Shown piece by piece: positions 42,800-52,619 of a stretch of DNA of 64,000 nucleotides. The stretch comes from Photorhabdus akhurstii (GTDB lineage: Bacteria; Pseudomonadota; Gammaproteobacteria; Enterobacterales; Enterobacteriaceae). The translations under genes were made by a program, and so were the position numbers. The notes beneath the pieces were generated by a model, which was given only the letters and a program-made list of their open reading frames with translations, searched no databases and was not told the DNA's origin. The stretch covers positions 1 to 64,000 of the forward strand of contig NZ_RCWE01000007.1 of the NCBI RefSeq assembly GCF_018448925.1. The letters run 5' to 3'. Within the stretch, counting starts at the first letter, position 1. Each line of letters starts with the position of its first letter.

Positions 42800-43963
42800 C
42801 TAAATTTCCTGTGGTCGGCTGGCAAGGTTATTTATCATGTCTCCCCTGGCATTGAGCATCTGGAAAATCATTTCCATCACATGTTGGAAAGACTCTACCA
42901 TTTGGGACAACTCCTCTTTAAGCCTGTCCATAACAGCCTGAAACGCAGTCAATTCACTACGTGAAAGCTGTACGTCAGCTTGTCGGTCAGCCGCTTTACT
43001 CTGGAAGGCTGTATTGACAGTTTGAGCGGCGCCATTAGCAAAATCCACTGTCATGTCACTTACCTGTACAGCCAATTTCACGCTCCGAGCCGTGGTATTC
43101 GCGGCCATACTGGCAGCTTTAGCAGAAAACTCCGCAGCCTTAGCTGCCATCTCAGCCGCTTTACCGCCAATCTTAGATCCCATTTTGGCTATAATCCCAG
43201 CTGCCGAGCCACCAAAACTGACTGCCAGCGCCGCCAAAGACACTATAATCTCAATCGCCATCATTGCTGGACCCAACCATTTCATGGTTTCCTTGCTGAT
43301 TAAACCATCTTGAGCCGCCTGTTGTAGTCCCTGAGATACTGCTCCCACTACTCCTCCGGCAATTAGCATCGCGCCAGCTATCGCGCCAACACCGGTGGCC
43401 ACCATAATTGCTCCGACCACAATTGAAGCAATCGCACTGATCCAACCAAAGATCTTGGAAAATAATCCAGATTTTTGCGCCTCTTTAGCAGAATTTTCAG
43501 CTTCTTTAATCTTCTGCTGGTTCTCATCCATTTTCTGCAAGCTTTGCTGACGTGCTCGCTGGATATCTTGGATTTTGAGATTTGTCTGATTACGATCAAG
43601 CTCGCTGGTCAATTTGCCCAATTCAATCTCTATTGCCTCAGATGAAGATAGTAATAGAGAAGCCAACCGCGAAGTTTCTGTCAGCTTTGCTGTCAGTGCC
43701 TTTATCAGCCCTGTAGCCTGCTTAGCCTCTTGCATAATCGATTCGAGCTTAGCCATTTCTTCTCGCCCAAGGCGGGTATTACTCACAGCCAATGGCGCTG
43801 GCAATGATACCCTTCGTGACTTAGCTACATCAGTAGACAAGTCACTTGCCTGGCTAGGCGTAACATGCTGCTCGCTTTTAGGGGGTATAGTTGCGAGGAT
43901 TTCATCAACTTGAAAACTGTCGACCCTCGGTTGAAGAACTTTAGATTCACTGACTTGAACCAT
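42800..43963 (-). CDS. lopB: YopB/PopB-type major translocator
   Basis: The 387-residue protein has two hydrophobic helices (IVVGAIMVATGVGAIAGAML near residue 190 and AMMAIEIIVSLAALAVSFGG near 235). An N-terminal coiled coil and an Ala-rich region (AAEMAAKAAEFSAKAASMAA) flank them. It inserts into the host membrane as the main pore subunit. Its start overlaps the end of lcrH by 17 bases. Confidence 0.9.
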   Translation of the reverse strand: MVQVSESKVLQPRVDSFQVDEILATIPPKSEQHVTPSQASDLSTDVAKSRRVSLPAPLAVSNTRLGREEMAKLESIMQEAKQATGLIKALTAKLTETSRLASLLLSSSEAIEIELGKLTSELDRNQTNLKIQDIQRARQQSLQKMDENQQKIKEAENSAKEAQKSGLFSKIFGWISAIASIVVGAIMVATGVGAIAGAMLIAGGVVGAVSQGLQQAAQDGLISKETMKWLGPAMMAIEIIVSLAALAVSFGGSAAGIIAKMGSKIGGKAAEMAAKAAEFSAKAASMAANTTARSVKLAVQVSDMTVDFANGAAQTVNTAFQSKAADRQADVQLSRSELTAFQAVMDRLKEELSQMVESFQHVMEMIFQMLNARGDMINNLASRPQEI

Positions 43964-44453
43964 TTTCCTGAGTCCTTTTTATTGTGATAGCTTCTAACAT
44001 TGCACTGGAACTGGCAGCCAAAGCGGCCTGTTCCGGCAAAGCTGCCGCAAGTTGTTGAGCCGAGTAGAAGCCACTCTCGGCCCCATCAAGTTCTCCTAAT
44101 TGCAGGAGACATTCGGCAGCATGAAATGGAAAACGGGGCTCATTAATATCAAGCATCGCTCCGTAGCTATAGCTTTGAATTGCCTGTTCCAATTGCCCCA
44201 TAGCCTGACGGCACGCGCCCAATCCAAGGAAGAACCGGGAATCATAGTGATCCAACATACACAAAGCCTGGAATATCTTATGTGCATCCTGCCATTTGCC
44301 TGACTGATACTGGTTGAACGCTAATGAGTAAAGTTGCTCCAACGTATCACTAGAAATATCTTTCAACATGGCAAAGGTGCCGCCATCATGAAGAAAAGAT
44401 TCCAGTTCTTGTGCATATTGGTCAGAAGTCGTTGATGTTTCTTGATGCTCCAT
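43947..44453 (-). CDS. lcrH: LcrH/SycD translocator chaperone
   Basis: The 168-residue protein is very close to Yersinia SycD: the TPR region reads SSDTLEQLYSLAFNQYQSGK, then DAHKIFQALCMLDHYDSRFF, then GLGACRQAMGQLEQAIQSYS and EPRFPFHAAECLLQLGELDG. It is a class II chaperone binding LopB and LopD. ATG 44453 is chosen because AAGGA lies six bases upstream; ATG 44459 would touch the ribosome site. Confidence 0.93.
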   Translation of the reverse strand: MEHQETSTTSDQYAQELESFLHDGGTFAMLKDISSDTLEQLYSLAFNQYQSGKWQDAHKIFQALCMLDHYDSRFFLGLGACRQAMGQLEQAIQSYSYGAMLDINEPRFPFHAAECLLQLGELDGAESGFYSAQQLAAALPEQAALAASSSAMLEAITIKRTQENGSSQ

Positions 44454-44462
44454 AATCATTCC

Positions 44463-45446
44463 TTAAATTGCGCCGAGAATATTGCGCATGATGCTGTCAT
44501 ACTTTTGAATAAAACGGTTTAACGCCTCGATAGCCGCGTTATAACGGGAACTCGCCTCATTTAAGCGTGTTGTTTTTTCCTGGACAGTATTGTTTAGTGG
44601 ATTTACACGATCATTAACCGAAGTAGAGAAATTGGCTAACTTATTATTATCCTTGTCATATTCGTAAGAGTTCTCCAGACCCGTCATAGCGCCACTTTGC
44701 TTGTTGGGGCTTTCTAAGAATTTCTTAATAGAAACTCTTTCTTCTAATTTAGGGAACATCTTTTTTAACAGAGCATATTCAGCACTATCTTTAAAAGCAG
44801 TCTCATCGCTAAAGCCATATTTCTTATGGTCCCGTAAATCAAAAGATATATCACTAATATCAAGTTTCTGTTTGTCTTTCCCTGCGGATAATTTCGCATT
44901 AATCTCCGATTGAATAACACTGTAAATCTTTAACTCTGCGGTCAATGCACCTAATTCCTTGCGCAAATCCTCCCGTTTTTTATCATGACCTGACATAACA
45001 GAAACGAATATATCGATTACATCATCATCAAGACGATCCGGCGTTAAATTAAAATGAACCGCAGCCAGAAAATCCCTTAATGTCCAATCAGTTTTTAATG
45101 TCGGGCTATTCAAGAAGGATTTAAGATTCTTGATACCATTCTTTATTTGGCTATCGAAATGACCATTTTCGACAATAGCGTTCGCTGGCAGAAAATAGGC
45201 AATCAGTTTTTTCAAGAGTCCTTTATCGTCCCTACCATCCTGAGTAATAACCTGATCGCTAAATACCTCTTTATCCCTATTCGGATCATACTTTGCTTCA
45301 ATCTTGATCTTTTTATTAAGAATAAGCTCAACCAATTCATTGAGTTCAGAAGATCCAGAACCTTGTAATTGCTCTAGCGAAACCCCGTTCAGATCTTTCA
45401 AAAAAAGCTGTGGGTCATTTTGATATGGCCTAATTTCCACCTTCAA
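44463..45446 (-). CDS. lcrV: LcrV-type needle-tip protein
   Basis: The 327-residue protein matches LcrV in length and order of motifs: IRPYQNDPQLFLKDL, then LKKLIAYFLPANAIVENGHF, then TDWTLRDFLAAVHFNLTPDR, then the C-terminal coiled coil ending AIEALNRFIQKYDSIMRNIL. It forms the tip complex on the needle and positions the LopB/LopD pore. LcrG is encoded upstream and the chaperone LcrH downstream. Confidence 0.93.
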   Translation of the reverse strand: MKVEIRPYQNDPQLFLKDLNGVSLEQLQGSGSSELNELVELILNKKIKIEAKYDPNRDKEVFSDQVITQDGRDDKGLLKKLIAYFLPANAIVENGHFDSQIKNGIKNLKSFLNSPTLKTDWTLRDFLAAVHFNLTPDRLDDDVIDIFVSVMSGHDKKREDLRKELGALTAELKIYSVIQSEINAKLSAGKDKQKLDISDISFDLRDHKKYGFSDETAFKDSAEYALLKKMFPKLEERVSIKKFLESPNKQSGAMTGLENSYEYDKDNNKLANFSTSVNDRVNPLNNTVQEKTTRLNEASSRYNAAIEALNRFIQKYDSIMRNILGAI

Positions 45447-45451
45447 ACTCC

Positions 45452-45730
45452 TTATACAATAATGCCACGCATACGAGGTGGGCGACGGAGACGCTTTCCC
45501 TCTTCCAAAGAAGGAGGTTGGTTGCTTCGTAAGCGATTAACTTCTGTCAGCAACTCTTGCTCAGCATTCTGAGCCAAAGTAACGTCAGCATGACCAAACA
45601 GTTCTGTACCCACACTTGGGTTGATGCCAAGAGACTGCCACATCTCCTGCAATAGTTGCAGTCTGTGATCACTGTCCTTAATGGCCGCCTCAGCAGCTTG
45701 CAGTACTTTGGCGTTAGGTTTCTCTTGCAT
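45452..45730 (-). CDS. lcrG: LcrG-type tip-protein chaperone and secretion regulator
   Basis: The 92-residue protein has the LcrG pattern AAEAAIKDSDHRLQLLQEMW and the Arg/Pro-rich end GKRLRRPPRMRGIIV. It binds LcrV in the cytoplasm and helps block secretion before contact. AGGAG lies before ATG 45730. An ExsA-like site with a TATTAT -10 box is located so close that the predicted transcript starts only about five bases before the ATG. Confidence 0.9.
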   Translation of the reverse strand: MQEKPNAKVLQAAEAAIKDSDHRLQLLQEMWQSLGINPSVGTELFGHADVTLAQNAEQELLTEVNRLRSNQPPSLEEGKRLRRPPRMRGIIV

Positions 45731-45741
45731 CAGCGACTCCT

Positions 45742-45790
45742 ATAATAAAGAGAGATATTGATTCTTCCTGTCAAAGTTGGACTTTTTTTT
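45742..45790 (-). promoter_or_regulatory. ExsA-like promoter of lcrG-lcrV-lcrH-lopB-lopD
   Basis: On the minus strand 45790-45768 read an A8 tract, GTCC, three bases, then TTTGACAG. This is a strong match to the ExsA consensus, with R replaced by T. TATTAT at 45747-45742 begins exactly 35 bases after the G of GTCC, the same spacing as at sctN, sctW and exsD. The site lies at the end of lcrR. Confidence 0.65.
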
Positions 45791-46205
45791 GTTGTTTTCT
45801 CATTTGATGTAGCGAGATAACACAACTAGCTTCTAACTCGAACCAGCCAGGCTCGATTTCACTTGCGCCTGTCCAGCGGTGATAAAAGCGGGCCAAACGT
45901 TCATCATTAAGGGGAGAATCAACCAAAGTATTTACTTGACCATAAAGTCGGCTACCCGGCCCAAGCACTGCCATCGTTGCTGTCGCTAACAGATAAAGAG
46001 GCGCAAATGGATTAGCAAGCCCCCGGCGCTGCCGGGTGCGACGTAACATGATGATCCAAACTCGCGGCGCATCATAGCGCCAGGCAATTTCACAATCTTC
46101 ATACCACACACGCCAACCAAGAGGGATCGCGCTACTTCCCATATAGTGAGGGTGAACCGAATAACCCCGCTCCTCAAACCAAGGTGTAAGTGGATCATGG
46201 TTCAT
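45771..46205 (-). CDS. lcrR: LcrR-family T3S protein
   Basis: The 144-residue protein reads [20 protein letters not shown], then [20 protein letters not shown], then [20 protein letters not shown], matching LcrR (PcrR) of Yersinia and Pseudomonas. LcrR affects LcrG levels and calcium response in Yersinia. ATG 46205 overlaps the sctV stop (ATGA). The end of the gene overlaps the lcrG promoter. Confidence 0.88.
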   Translation of the reverse strand: MNHDPLTPWFEERGYSVHPHYMGSSAIPLGWRVWYEDCEIAWRYDAPRVWIIMLRRTRQRRGLANPFAPLYLLATATMAVLGPGSRLYGQVNTLVDSPLNDERLARFYHRWTGASEIEPGWFELEASCVISLHQMRKQQKKVQL

Positions 46206-48319
46206 AGGCACACCCTGCCAAGAGGTTGGATATTGATCTGTTGAGTCAACTCTTGATACGAGAGTACCGGTAAGCCGTGGTGATCACCTTCAATTAACTT
46301 ACGGACATAGCGACGAATATCCATTGATACGATTAACACTGGCTTATTCTGCATTTGTGTTAAATCGCCCACTGTTTTCTTCATCTGTTCAAGGAAACTT
46401 TGCGTCACCGCTGGGTCCAGCGCCAGATAACTACCTGCGCTCGTTTGACGAATACCACTCCGGATCTGCTCCTCTACCTGTTGATCTAATAGATAGGCGG
46501 GCAGGATATTGTTACCATTAGCATACTTGTAACAAATGTAACGCTTGAGACTACTGCGAATATATTCCGTTAATTGCACTACATCTTTCTCCTTCTGCCC
46601 CCACACCACCATAGCTTCAAGAATCGCACGTGTATTACGAATGGAGATATCCTCACCGACCAACCGTTGCAATATCTCAGTCATCCGCTGCAATGGAATG
46701 ATGCGCATGGCCTCCTTGACCAATTCACCATAGCTACCCTCCATCTGTTCCAGAAGATAACGGGTTTCCTGCACGCCAATAAAATCTTCGGCGTACTCCC
46801 GCAACACATGTGATAAATGCCAAGTGATCACCTGAGACATGGATAAAACCGCCAGCCCGGACTTCGCCAAACGTTCCTGATGTGCTTCGGCTACCCACAG
46901 AGTAGGCTGATTAGGTAATAGCGGTTCCCCCTCTTCATAAGGAATAGCCAGCAATTCCAACTGACTGACCGGTTCCTGCACCAGCAAATGTGATGAACGA
47001 AGCCGACCACGGGCAACAGGCACTTCTTGTAGCTGGATCAGGTATTCCCCTTCCTTCATTCCCTCATTAAAGCGTAAGTGGATACCCGGAAATGGTACCC
47101 CTAAATCCAAATAGAGGGCGCGTCGTACCCGTATTAATTCATCATTCAGTGAAATAGCTTCCAGTTCAGCCTGTAATCCCGCATCCACATCAATAAGCAA
47201 AGGAACCGTCATCGCAAATTCCTCTTTCTCACTCAGCTTGCCAGCTTTGGCCTTACTACCGCTTTTGGGCTTAGGTTTGGCTGCCGGGGCGCCTGCTCCT
47301 TGGGCTAATAGGCTAGGAAGATCCGTTTCCTGGCTGGCGCTGGCTTGTCGCTGGCGTTGGAACAGCAAATAACCGCCACCTGCCACTACCAGTGCAAGCG
47401 TTAAGAAGGTTAATGTAGGGAATCCGGGAATAAGGCCAAATAGCACCAATAAAACACCGCCAATCAGCAGCGCCTTTGGTTGGGCAACAACCTGCTCGCC
47501 GATCTCATTACCCAGATCCGAGGCGTCTTCCGACGAAACCCGGGTAACAATGATACCCGCGGTGATAGCGATCAATAGCGCCGGAACCTGAGAGACCATA
47601 CCATCACCAACGGTCAAAATAGCGTAGAGCTGCAATGCATCAGCCGCCGACATCCCTTTCTGGGTGACTCCTATGGTTATCCCACCCAAAATGTTGACAA
47701 AGATGATAAGGAGACTTGCAATCGCATCACCCTTAACAAATTTCATCGCACCATCCATCGAACCAAACATCTGGCTCTCTTTTTCGATAATGCTGCGCCT
47801 CTCTCTGGCTTCATTGACGTCAATAACGCCGGCACGCATATCTCCGTCGATACTCATCTGTTTACCGGGCATGGCATCAAGGGAAAAACGGGCGCTCACC
47901 TCAGCTACGCGTTCCGAACCTTTGGTTATGACGATAAATTGTACAATGGTGATGATCAGAAAGATCACTATCCCGACAATCAGGTTGCCGCCGACAACGA
48001 AATTACCGAAGGTATAGACTATCTTACCGGCATCGGCTTGTAGGAGAATCATCCGGGTGGTACTGACTGAAAGCGCCAGACGAAATAGCGTTGTCACCAG
48101 TAAGACCGCAGGAAAAGCGGAAAACTGTAAGGGGGAATTGATATAGACCGCCATCATCATGAGCACAACAGAGATGGTCATATTAATAGCGATCAAAATG
48201 TCAAGCAGGATAGGCGGAAGCGGCAACACCATCATGAAGACCACAGCTAGCAACAATATCGCCAACATGATGTCTTTACGCTCGCCAATCAGACGCAATA
48301 ACGCAAACCCACGGCTCAT
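46202..48319 (-). CDS. sctV: SctV (LcrD) major export-gate protein
   Basis: The 705-residue FlhA/LcrD family protein has eight N-terminal membrane helices ([20 protein letters not shown] onward). The conserved FHIPEP-type loop reads [20 protein letters not shown]. The large cytoplasmic ring domain follows ([18 protein letters not shown], then [20 protein letters not shown], then [20 protein letters not shown]). It forms the nonameric gate that sorts chaperone-substrate complexes. It overlaps its neighbours on both sides by four bases. Confidence 0.95.
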   Translation of the reverse strand: MSRGFALLRLIGERKDIMLAILLLAVVFMMVLPLPPILLDILIAINMTISVVLMMMAVYINSPLQFSAFPAVLLVTTLFRLALSVSTTRMILLQADAGKIVYTFGNFVVGGNLIVGIVIFLIITIVQFIVITKGSERVAEVSARFSLDAMPGKQMSIDGDMRAGVIDVNEARERRSIIEKESQMFGSMDGAMKFVKGDAIASLLIIFVNILGGITIGVTQKGMSAADALQLYAILTVGDGMVSQVPALLIAITAGIIVTRVSSEDASDLGNEIGEQVVAQPKALLIGGVLLVLFGLIPGFPTLTFLTLALVVAGGGYLLFQRQRQASASQETDLPSLLAQGAGAPAAKPKPKSGSKAKAGKLSEKEEFAMTVPLLIDVDAGLQAELEAISLNDELIRVRRALYLDLGVPFPGIHLRFNEGMKEGEYLIQLQEVPVARGRLRSSHLLVQEPVSQLELLAIPYEEGEPLLPNQPTLWVAEAHQERLAKSGLAVLSMSQVITWHLSHVLREYAEDFIGVQETRYLLEQMEGSYGELVKEAMRIIPLQRMTEILQRLVGEDISIRNTRAILEAMVVWGQKEKDVVQLTEYIRSSLKRYICYKYANGNNILPAYLLDQQVEEQIRSGIRQTSAGSYLALDPAVTQSFLEQMKKTVGDLTQMQNKPVLIVSMDIRRYVRKLIEGDHHGLPVLSYQELTQQINIQPLGRVCL

Positions 48320-48651
48320 AATAGCGCCCCTTGAGCGAGATAACGTTGATAAGCACTGCGCGCTTCTTCCAGGTTCCCCTCCTGTTGACAGGCGCGGCTA
48401 ACACAAAGCCAGAGGGCAGCGCTTTGTTCGCCTTGTTCTTGTAAGAGAGAACAATGTTCTTTTGCCGCGCTCCCCTCTTGCAGTTTAAGTAATGAAACCA
48501 CCAAGGCGCGACGCCCTTCCTGATGTTCTGGATGCAAAGCCAGCAATGCATCCAATAAAATACGCGCTCGGTCAGGATGACCGTATTGAAGTTGTAGCCA
48601 GCCGAGCAGCAACAGGGCGCTCTGCTGTTTAGCACTGAGAGTCATGGTCAT
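48316..48651 (-). CDS. sctY: SctY (YscY) chaperone of SctX
   Basis: The 111-residue TPR-like protein reads [20 protein letters not shown], then [20 protein letters not shown], then [20 protein letters not shown]. It matches YscY in length and place. It binds SctX and the export gate. A second in-frame ATG at 48645 is possible. Confidence 0.88.
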   Translation of the reverse strand: MTMTLSAKQQSALLLLGWLQLQYGHPDRARILLDALLALHPEHQEGRRALVVSLLKLQEGSAAKEHCSLLQEQGEQSAALWLCVSRACQQEGNLEEARSAYQRYLAQGALL

Positions 48652-49013
48652 ACCTTGTGCAACAGGTGCAGAGCCATCTGCAACAACTGTTCATCTTGAT
48701 TCATTTTTTCCAACAGGGAGACAGCATGCTGTACCCTGACGTCATCATCTTGTTGCAAAATTGTACGCAGACCACTCACAGCCTGACGGAAATCATGTGG
48801 GCGCAACAGAGAGTGAAACCCATCTTGCGGGCAAGCAAAAGCCAACAAAGCCTGATCAGCCTTGTTAGCGGGATAAAGACGTGCAGAGTGAGTCTCAACG
48901 GATTGACCATCAGGCAATAACGCGTAGCGATCAGGTAAACTAACCCCTATCTCTTCCCGACTGATCGCCGTTAGTTGTTCAATTCCTATATGGGCGGCAG
49001 CGATTTTGCTCAC
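48648..49013 (-). CDS. sctX: SctX (YscX) early secreted T3S protein
   Basis: The 121-residue protein reads IGIEQLTAISREEIGVSLPD, then LPDGQSVETHSARLYPANKA, then VQHAVSLLEKMNQDEQLLQM, as in YscX/PscX. It is needed for needle assembly and pairs with SctY and SctV. It is coupled to both neighbours by ATGA overlaps. Confidence 0.88.
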   Translation of the reverse strand: MSKIAAAHIGIEQLTAISREEIGVSLPDRYALLPDGQSVETHSARLYPANKADQALLAFACPQDGFHSLLRPHDFRQAVSGLRTILQQDDDVRVQHAVSLLEKMNQDEQLLQMALHLLHKV

Positions 49014-49381
49014 GAAGCGAGCACCTCTCGCTGTACTCTTAATAAAGAGCGAAATGCCTGATGCAGCAAAGGCAAGGTTATATCTCGTTCATCCAGTGTC
49101 ACAAATAATAACAGGCGATCTTCCCCCAACCAGCCACAACGCAAGGGCAGTTCTGGCCCCTGACCACTGAAAGTGAGTAACATCGCCTTAATCATGACCT
49201 CTTTTCCCTGATGCCAAGGAATTTCGCGGGCCAGCCAAAGTGTTAATGCGCCACCATAGCGCTCAATTTGTAACGTACCAGAATACTCAAAATCGATTTG
49301 AATCAAGGGACTAGAAACATCAGACATCTCCATACCCAAATCCTGACAAAACTGGAGCAACTGTGGCTCTATCCAGTTCAT
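49010..49381 (-). CDS. sycN: SycN chaperone of the SctW gatekeeper
   Basis: The 123-residue class I chaperone starts MNWIEPQLLQFCQDLGMEMS. Its beta core contains LIQIDFEYSGTLQIERYGGA and ALTLWLAREIPWHQGKEVMI. With YscB it escorts SctW/YopN. ATG 49381 overlaps the tyeA stop (ATGA); the upstream GTG frame is not needed. Confidence 0.9.
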   Translation of the reverse strand: MNWIEPQLLQFCQDLGMEMSDVSSPLIQIDFEYSGTLQIERYGGALTLWLAREIPWHQGKEVMIKAMLLTFSGQGPELPLRCGWLGEDRLLLFVTLDERDITLPLLHQAFRSLLRVQREVLAS

Positions 49382-49665
49382 GACGCTCCCTCTCCCGACC
49401 ACAATTCGTCTTCTTCTCTCTCAATCGCTGTATCCAGCGCCAGTTGACAAGCATTAAGCAAATTTTGACGCTGTTCTTCATCACTGAACACTTCCACCGG
49501 AATCAAGCGAATCAATCGCTTCAACTCCCGATAGAAATGAATTTGAGTTTGGCTATCTTGCAATCCCAAAGCATGACCGAGCATTTCAATATCCCGCACG
49601 TTGGCCCAACGTTTCTCAACCAGAGAAACGACATCCCCCATAAGGTCAGAAGGCCCGTATGCCAT
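49378..49665 (-). CDS. tyeA: TyeA gatekeeper partner
   Basis: The 95-residue protein reads LMGDVVSLVEKRWANVRDIE, then LQDSQTQIHFYRELKRLIRL, then IPVEVFSDEEQRQNLLNACQ. This is a close TyeA pattern. It binds the C-terminus of SctW to plug secretion before host contact. It overlaps sctW by 20 bases, and in some species the two are fused or frameshifted. Confidence 0.92.
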   Translation of the reverse strand: MAYGPSDLMGDVVSLVEKRWANVRDIEMLGHALGLQDSQTQIHFYRELKRLIRLIPVEVFSDEEQRQNLLNACQLALDTAIEREEDELWSGEGAS

Positions 49666-50518
49666 GACTCTCCCCCTCTATCACGCTTTTCCATAACTGC
49701 TCAACCTGAACCGATAAGCTGTTAAGCAAACGGAGTTTATGCATGTCACTCATTACACGTTCCAGCTTAATCGGATCGAGTTGTCGCTGTTGGCTGTCCA
49801 AATCAGCGCTCAGCGCTTTCATGATGAATCCGGTTACTTCCATCAGGGAACTACTCTTGAAATTGGCTTGAATATCTCGCCAGGCAGCCGACAGCCCTTG
49901 ATAATCCATCACTGCATCACGATAGATGTTGCGCAACGCTTGCAAGTTGCCAACCCCATTTCTCGCCGCTGTCGTGGCATCAGGCGTAATGCGGGCTCCC
50001 AACTCGATAGCAATCCCTTGCTCTTGCGCTAAACGTGACAACTCCTGATCAATCAATGTCAATATGGCATGTGCCTCCGGCCTGCCAGCCAGCGCGTCAC
50101 GGGCCTGACTCAGCGCATAAAATTGCTCACTCACCTCGCCAGAGAAACTTTCCAGATAAGCCTGTAACTGAGCAATATTAGTCAGTTGAGCGCTATTTAA
50201 GTGAGAGATCAATGCCTTGACCTTTTGTTGACGCTCCAAATCCGGCACCTTCTGCAAATATTCGCCCACCAGCGCCTCAATTTCTCGTACCCTGGCATGC
50301 CCATCGCTAACTTTACGCTTGGAGAGCGGCATATCTTTGCGCTCCGAAAATGCAAAGGTCAGCTCTTCAGCCGCATCAGCAAAAGATTGGGATGCCGATA
50401 CCAACACGACTTTCTCTCCCTGAAACTGACCAACCTTAGCCTGCTCCTGTTGTGCGGTAACCCCGGTACCCGGTTCTGATAAAGTTATCGAATGAAGATG
50501 ATTCTGGATAATATCCAT
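49646..50518 (-). CDS. sctW: SctW (YopN/LcrE) gatekeeper
   Basis: The 290-residue protein has the HrpJ/YopN domain: EELTFAFSERKDMPLSKRKV, then QKVKALISHLNSAQLTNIAQ, then GVGNLQALRNIYRDAVMDYQ, then LMEVTGFIMKALSADLDSQQ. With TyeA, SycN and YscB it holds late secretion shut until contact. It is the first gene of the sctW-to-lcrR operon and has an ExsA-like promoter. Confidence 0.92.
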   Translation of the reverse strand: MDIIQNHLHSITLSEPGTGVTAQQEQAKVGQFQGEKVVLVSASQSFADAAEELTFAFSERKDMPLSKRKVSDGHARVREIEALVGEYLQKVPDLERQQKVKALISHLNSAQLTNIAQLQAYLESFSGEVSEQFYALSQARDALAGRPEAHAILTLIDQELSRLAQEQGIAIELGARITPDATTAARNGVGNLQALRNIYRDAVMDYQGLSAAWRDIQANFKSSSLMEVTGFIMKALSADLDSQQRQLDPIKLERVMSDMHKLRLLNSLSVQVEQLWKSVIEGESHGIRAF

Positions 50519-50554
50519 AGCCTACCTTGTCATATCAGAGTTAATAATGAACAA

Positions 50555-50605
50555 ATTATAAAGATACCGTCCCAGCGCCTATGCCAAAATCAGTCGTGAA
50601 TTTTT
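50555..50605 (-). promoter_or_regulatory. ExsA-like promoter of the sctW operon
   Basis: On the minus strand from 50605 the bases are AAAAATTCACGACT, three bases, then TTTGGCAT, matching A-tract, GRCY and YTG of the ExsA consensus. A consensus TATAAT (complement of 50555-50560) begins 35 bases after the G of GACT. The gap to the ATG at 50518 is about 35 bases. Confidence 0.7.
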
Positions 50606-50745
50606 AGCAAAATCCGTCGTAACCCAAGGCAGAGTCCCATTGGTCTGGTGTAAAGCGCATCAAGCATGAACAATACGCCGTGAATAAGATCAGGAAATCT
50701 CACCGATAAAGCAGGGAACGTCCAGGCAAACTCCAACCATTTTCT

Positions 50746-50796
50746 AAAAACTCCCGACTCAGGTTGCAATCCCTCCCCCTCTCCCTTCTTTATAGT
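50746..50796 (+). promoter_or_regulatory. ExsA-like promoter of the sctN operon
   Basis: AAAAACTCCCGACT, three bases and GTTGCAAT (50746-50770) match the ExsA consensus at most positions. TATAGT at 50791-50796 begins 35 bases after the G of GACT, the same distance as in the divergent sctW promoter. The two sites lie in the 306-base divergent gap 50519-50824. Confidence 0.7.
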
Positions 50797-50824
50797 ATTT
50801 GCAGCAGAGGTTATATAAACGATC

Positions 50825-52147
50825 ATGAAGCTTTCCCTTGACCATATTCCCGGCCAAATGCGCCACGCCATTAATGAATGCCGGCTAATTCAGATTCGCG
50901 GCAGGGTTACACAGGTCACGGGTACACTACTTAAAGCCGTCATTCCTGGTGTACGGATAGGTGAACTTTGTCACTTACGCAATCCTGACAACACGCTGTC
51001 GCTTTTGGCGGAGGTGATTGGATTCCAACAACATCAAGCGCTGTTGACGCCACTTGGTGAAATGTTTGGCATCTCTTCAAATACTGAAGTCAGTCCAACC
51101 GGAGCCATGCACCAAGTTGGTGTGGGTGATTACCTGTTAGGACAAGTCCTTGATGGGCTAGGTAATCCGTTTGCCGGCGGCCAATTGCCGGAACCACAAG
51201 CCTGGTATCCCGTTTATCGAGATGCCCCGGCTCCTATGAGCCGTAAACGGATTGAACACCCGCTTTCACTCGGTGTACGCGCTATTGATGGCTTACTCAC
51301 ATGCGGTGAAGGTCAACGTATGGGGATTTTTGCCGCGGCGGGCGGCGGAAAAAGTACATTGCTATCTACGTTGATTCGTAGCGCCGAAGTTGATGTTACC
51401 GTGCTGGCGCTCATTGGTGAACGTGGCCGTGAAGTACGGGAATTCATCGAATCGGATCTTGGTGAAGAGGGACTAAAACGTTCAGTGTTGGTGGTCGCGA
51501 CCTCAGATCGCCCGGCAATGGAGCGAGCTAAAGCAGGGTTTGTCGCTACGTCAATCGCTGAATATTTTCGTGATCAAGGCAAACGTGTACTGCTATTGAT
51601 GGATTCTGTGACCCGTTTCGCCCGAGCGCAACGAGAAATAGGTTTAGCTGCCGGTGAACCACCAACCCGGCGTGGTTATCCTCCGTCAGTGTTCGCGGCT
51701 TTGCCACGATTAATGGAACGCGCGGGTCAATCCGACAAAGGTTCGATTACCGCCCTCTATACCGTATTGGTGGAAGGCGATGACATGACAGAACCCGTAG
51801 CAGATGAGACTCGATCTATCCTTGATGGTCACATTATTTTGTCACGTAAGCTGGCTGCGGCTAACCACTATCCCGCTATCGATGTGCTACGTTCCGCCAG
51901 CAGGGTAATGAATCAAATTATTACTCCTGAACATCAGGCTCAAGCTGGCCTGTTACGCAACTGGTTAGCTAAATATGAAGAAGTGGAGCTTTTGTTGCAG
52001 ATTGGAGAGTATCAAAAGGGGCAAGATCTCGTTGCTGACAATGCCATTGCGCGTATTGACGCAATACGTAGCTGGTTACGCCAAGGCACTCATGAGCCAA
52101 GTGATTTACCGCAAACTTTAGCGCTATTACAGCAGATAACAAGATAA
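50825..52147 (+). CDS. sctN: SctN (YscN) injectisome ATPase
   Basis: The 440-residue F1-beta-like ATPase has Walker [15 protein letters not shown] (Lys176), then [19 protein letters not shown] and Walker [41 protein letters not shown] and [12 protein letters not shown] are typical of T3S/flagellar ATPases. It detaches chaperones and unfolds substrates at the base of the machine. It is first of sctN-O-P-Q-R-S-T-U; its stop overlaps the sctO start by one base. Confidence 0.96.
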   Translation: MKLSLDHIPGQMRHAINECRLIQIRGRVTQVTGTLLKAVIPGVRIGELCHLRNPDNTLSLLAEVIGFQQHQALLTPLGEMFGISSNTEVSPTGAMHQVGVGDYLLGQVLDGLGNPFAGGQLPEPQAWYPVYRDAPAPMSRKRIEHPLSLGVRAIDGLLTCGEGQRMGIFAAAGGGKSTLLSTLIRSAEVDVTVLALIGERGREVREFIESDLGEEGLKRSVLVVATSDRPAMERAKAGFVATSIAEYFRDQGKRVLLLMDSVTRFARAQREIGLAAGEPPTRRGYPPSVFAALPRLMERAGQSDKGSITALYTVLVEGDDMTEPVADETRSILDGHIILSRKLAAANHYPAIDVLRSASRVMNQIITPEHQAQAGLLRNWLAKYEEVELLLQIGEYQKGQDLVADNAIARIDAIRSWLRQGTHEPSDLPQTLALLQQITR

Positions 52148-52608
52148 TGATTAGCCGTTTACAACGCATAAAAGCCTTACGAGTCGAACGCGCTGAAAAA
52201 CATTTTTCTCTGCAACAAATGAAACTACAAACAGCCCGTCAAAACCATCAACAGGCTTTGCAAACCCTGCAAGATTACGGTCAATGGCGAATAGAAGAGG
52301 AACAGCGGCTTTTTGCACTGTGTCAGGGCAAACCTATTGACCGTAAAGGTCTTGAACGCTGGCAACAACAAGTTGCCTTGTTGCGCGAAAATGAAGCGCA
52401 ATTGGAAAAGCAAGCGGCTGAAATGAAAGAAAAAGTGGAGCTGGAACTCCGTCAATTACAAGAGTGTCAGCGTGTACTGCACCACGCACGCCAGCAGCAA
52501 GAAAAATTTAATGAATTGGGTCGTCAGCAGCAGGAGGCGATCCGTGCCCAAGGTGAATACCAGGAAGAGCTGGAACAAGAAGAGTTCCATCGCCAAGAAA
52601 GAGTGTAA
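52147..52608 (+). CDS. sctO: SctO (YscO) stalk protein
   Basis: The 153-residue, highly charged protein is almost entirely coiled coil (LQRIKALRVERAEKHFSLQQ, then ENEAQLEKQAAEMKEKVELE). SctO proteins act like the F1 gamma stalk, linking the SctN ring to SctV. Sequence conservation is low in this family, so position between sctN and sctP is key evidence. Confidence 0.9.
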   Translation: MISRLQRIKALRVERAEKHFSLQQMKLQTARQNHQQALQTLQDYGQWRIEEEQRLFALCQGKPIDRKGLERWQQQVALLRENEAQLEKQAAEMKEKVELELRQLQECQRVLHHARQQQEKFNELGRQQQEAIRAQGEYQEELEQEEFHRQERV

Positions 52609-52619
52609 AACAGAAGAGT

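Noticed and set aside
50590-50871. 93-residue minus-strand frame in the sctW-sctN gap
   Set aside because: It covers both predicted ExsA promoters and the sctN start and has no recognisable similarity.
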